Assembly (NCBI GenBank): GCA_946186175.1
Contig: CAMHMG010000189.1
Coordinates: 1-5,938, forward strand
Direction: 5' to 3'
Length of the DNA: 5,938 nucleotides
Origin: an uncultured Clostridia bacterium
GTDB taxonomy: Bacteria > Bacillota > Clostridia > Lachnospirales > Lachnospiraceae
The translations under genes and the position numbers were made by a program. Under the pieces are notes generated by a model, which had not been told where the DNA came from, ran no database searches, and worked only from the letters and a program-made list of their open reading frames with translations. Positions 5,846 to 5,938 of this stretch are shown piece after piece. Each line of letters opens with the position of its first letter. The stretch's first letter is position 1.

Positions 5846-5938
5846 TCATTCTAATATCTTTCTTGCCATCTCCATAGCCTTATCTTCCGTAATTGACGAA
5901 TCCTGTTGCATGTAGGAAGCGGCCAGTTTTCTAATATT
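5846..5938 (-). CDS. C-terminal end of an unidentified protein (cut by window edge)
   Basis: The minus strand is open from the right edge to a TGA at 5846-5848, giving 30 residues: a basic, helical-looking segment (IRKLAASYMQQDSS, then ITEDKAMEMARKILE). Codon use and composition look like a genuine protein end, but I cannot name the family and the start lies outside the window. It reads in the same direction as the aldo/keto reductase, 122 bases upstream, so it may be the first gene of that operon. Removing one base at the stop would continue the reading into the next open frame, so it could be a frameshifted gene. Confidence 0.45.
   Translation of the reverse strand, partial: NIRKLAASYMQQDSSITEDKAMEMARKILE

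Overview
The window looks like chromosomal DNA of a low- to moderate-GC anaerobic Firmicute, most likely Lachnospiraceae (Butyrivibrio/Roseburia-like). This is inferred from AT-rich intergenic DNA, strong purine-rich ribosome binding sites, a tandem pair of long WYL-domain proteins of a type I associate with that family, and an aldo/keto reductase with a C-terminal two-cluster ferredoxin domain. No search was possible, so the taxon is an inference.

Layout: two convergent gene blocks. The left, plus-strand block has a near-consensus sigma-A promoter (40-68), a Uma2-family PD-(D/E)XK nuclease-fold protein (123-656), a 128-base leader, and two WYL-domain regulators in tandem (785-2341 and 2352-3314). 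The leader holds two directly abutting hairpins, and the loop of the first can pair with the next gene's Shine-Dalgarno sequence. The first WYL protein carries a Ser/Asp-rich insert made of 14-residue repeats between its two predicted winged-helix regions. The second has a textbook WYL motif. The two are separated by 10 bases and are probably co-translated and may work as a pair.

The blocks meet in a 159-base convergent spacer (3315-3473). It holds a 71-base branched palindrome (13-bp outer stem, two inner hairpins), probably a bidirectional terminator, followed two bases later by a separate 10-bp perfect hairpin. The right, minus-strand block reads leftward: the C-terminus of an unidentified gene (5846-5938, cut by the window edge), a 122-base gap that stays open in another frame, an aldo/keto reductase fused to a 2x[4Fe-4S] domain (4602-5723), and, 15 bases later, an Ldh_2-type NAD(P)-dependent 2-hydroxyacid dehydrogenase (3474-4586). 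The last two are almost certainly one transcriptional unit of redox metabolism, with unknown substrates.

No RNA genes, CRISPR array, transposase or integrase were seen. The most unusual items are the structured leader before the first WYL gene, the repeat-bearing insert in that regulator, and the branched palindrome. Any role for Uma2-WYL-WYL in genome defence is speculative: WYL proteins often control anti-phage systems, but no defence effector other than the nuclease-fold protein is visible here.
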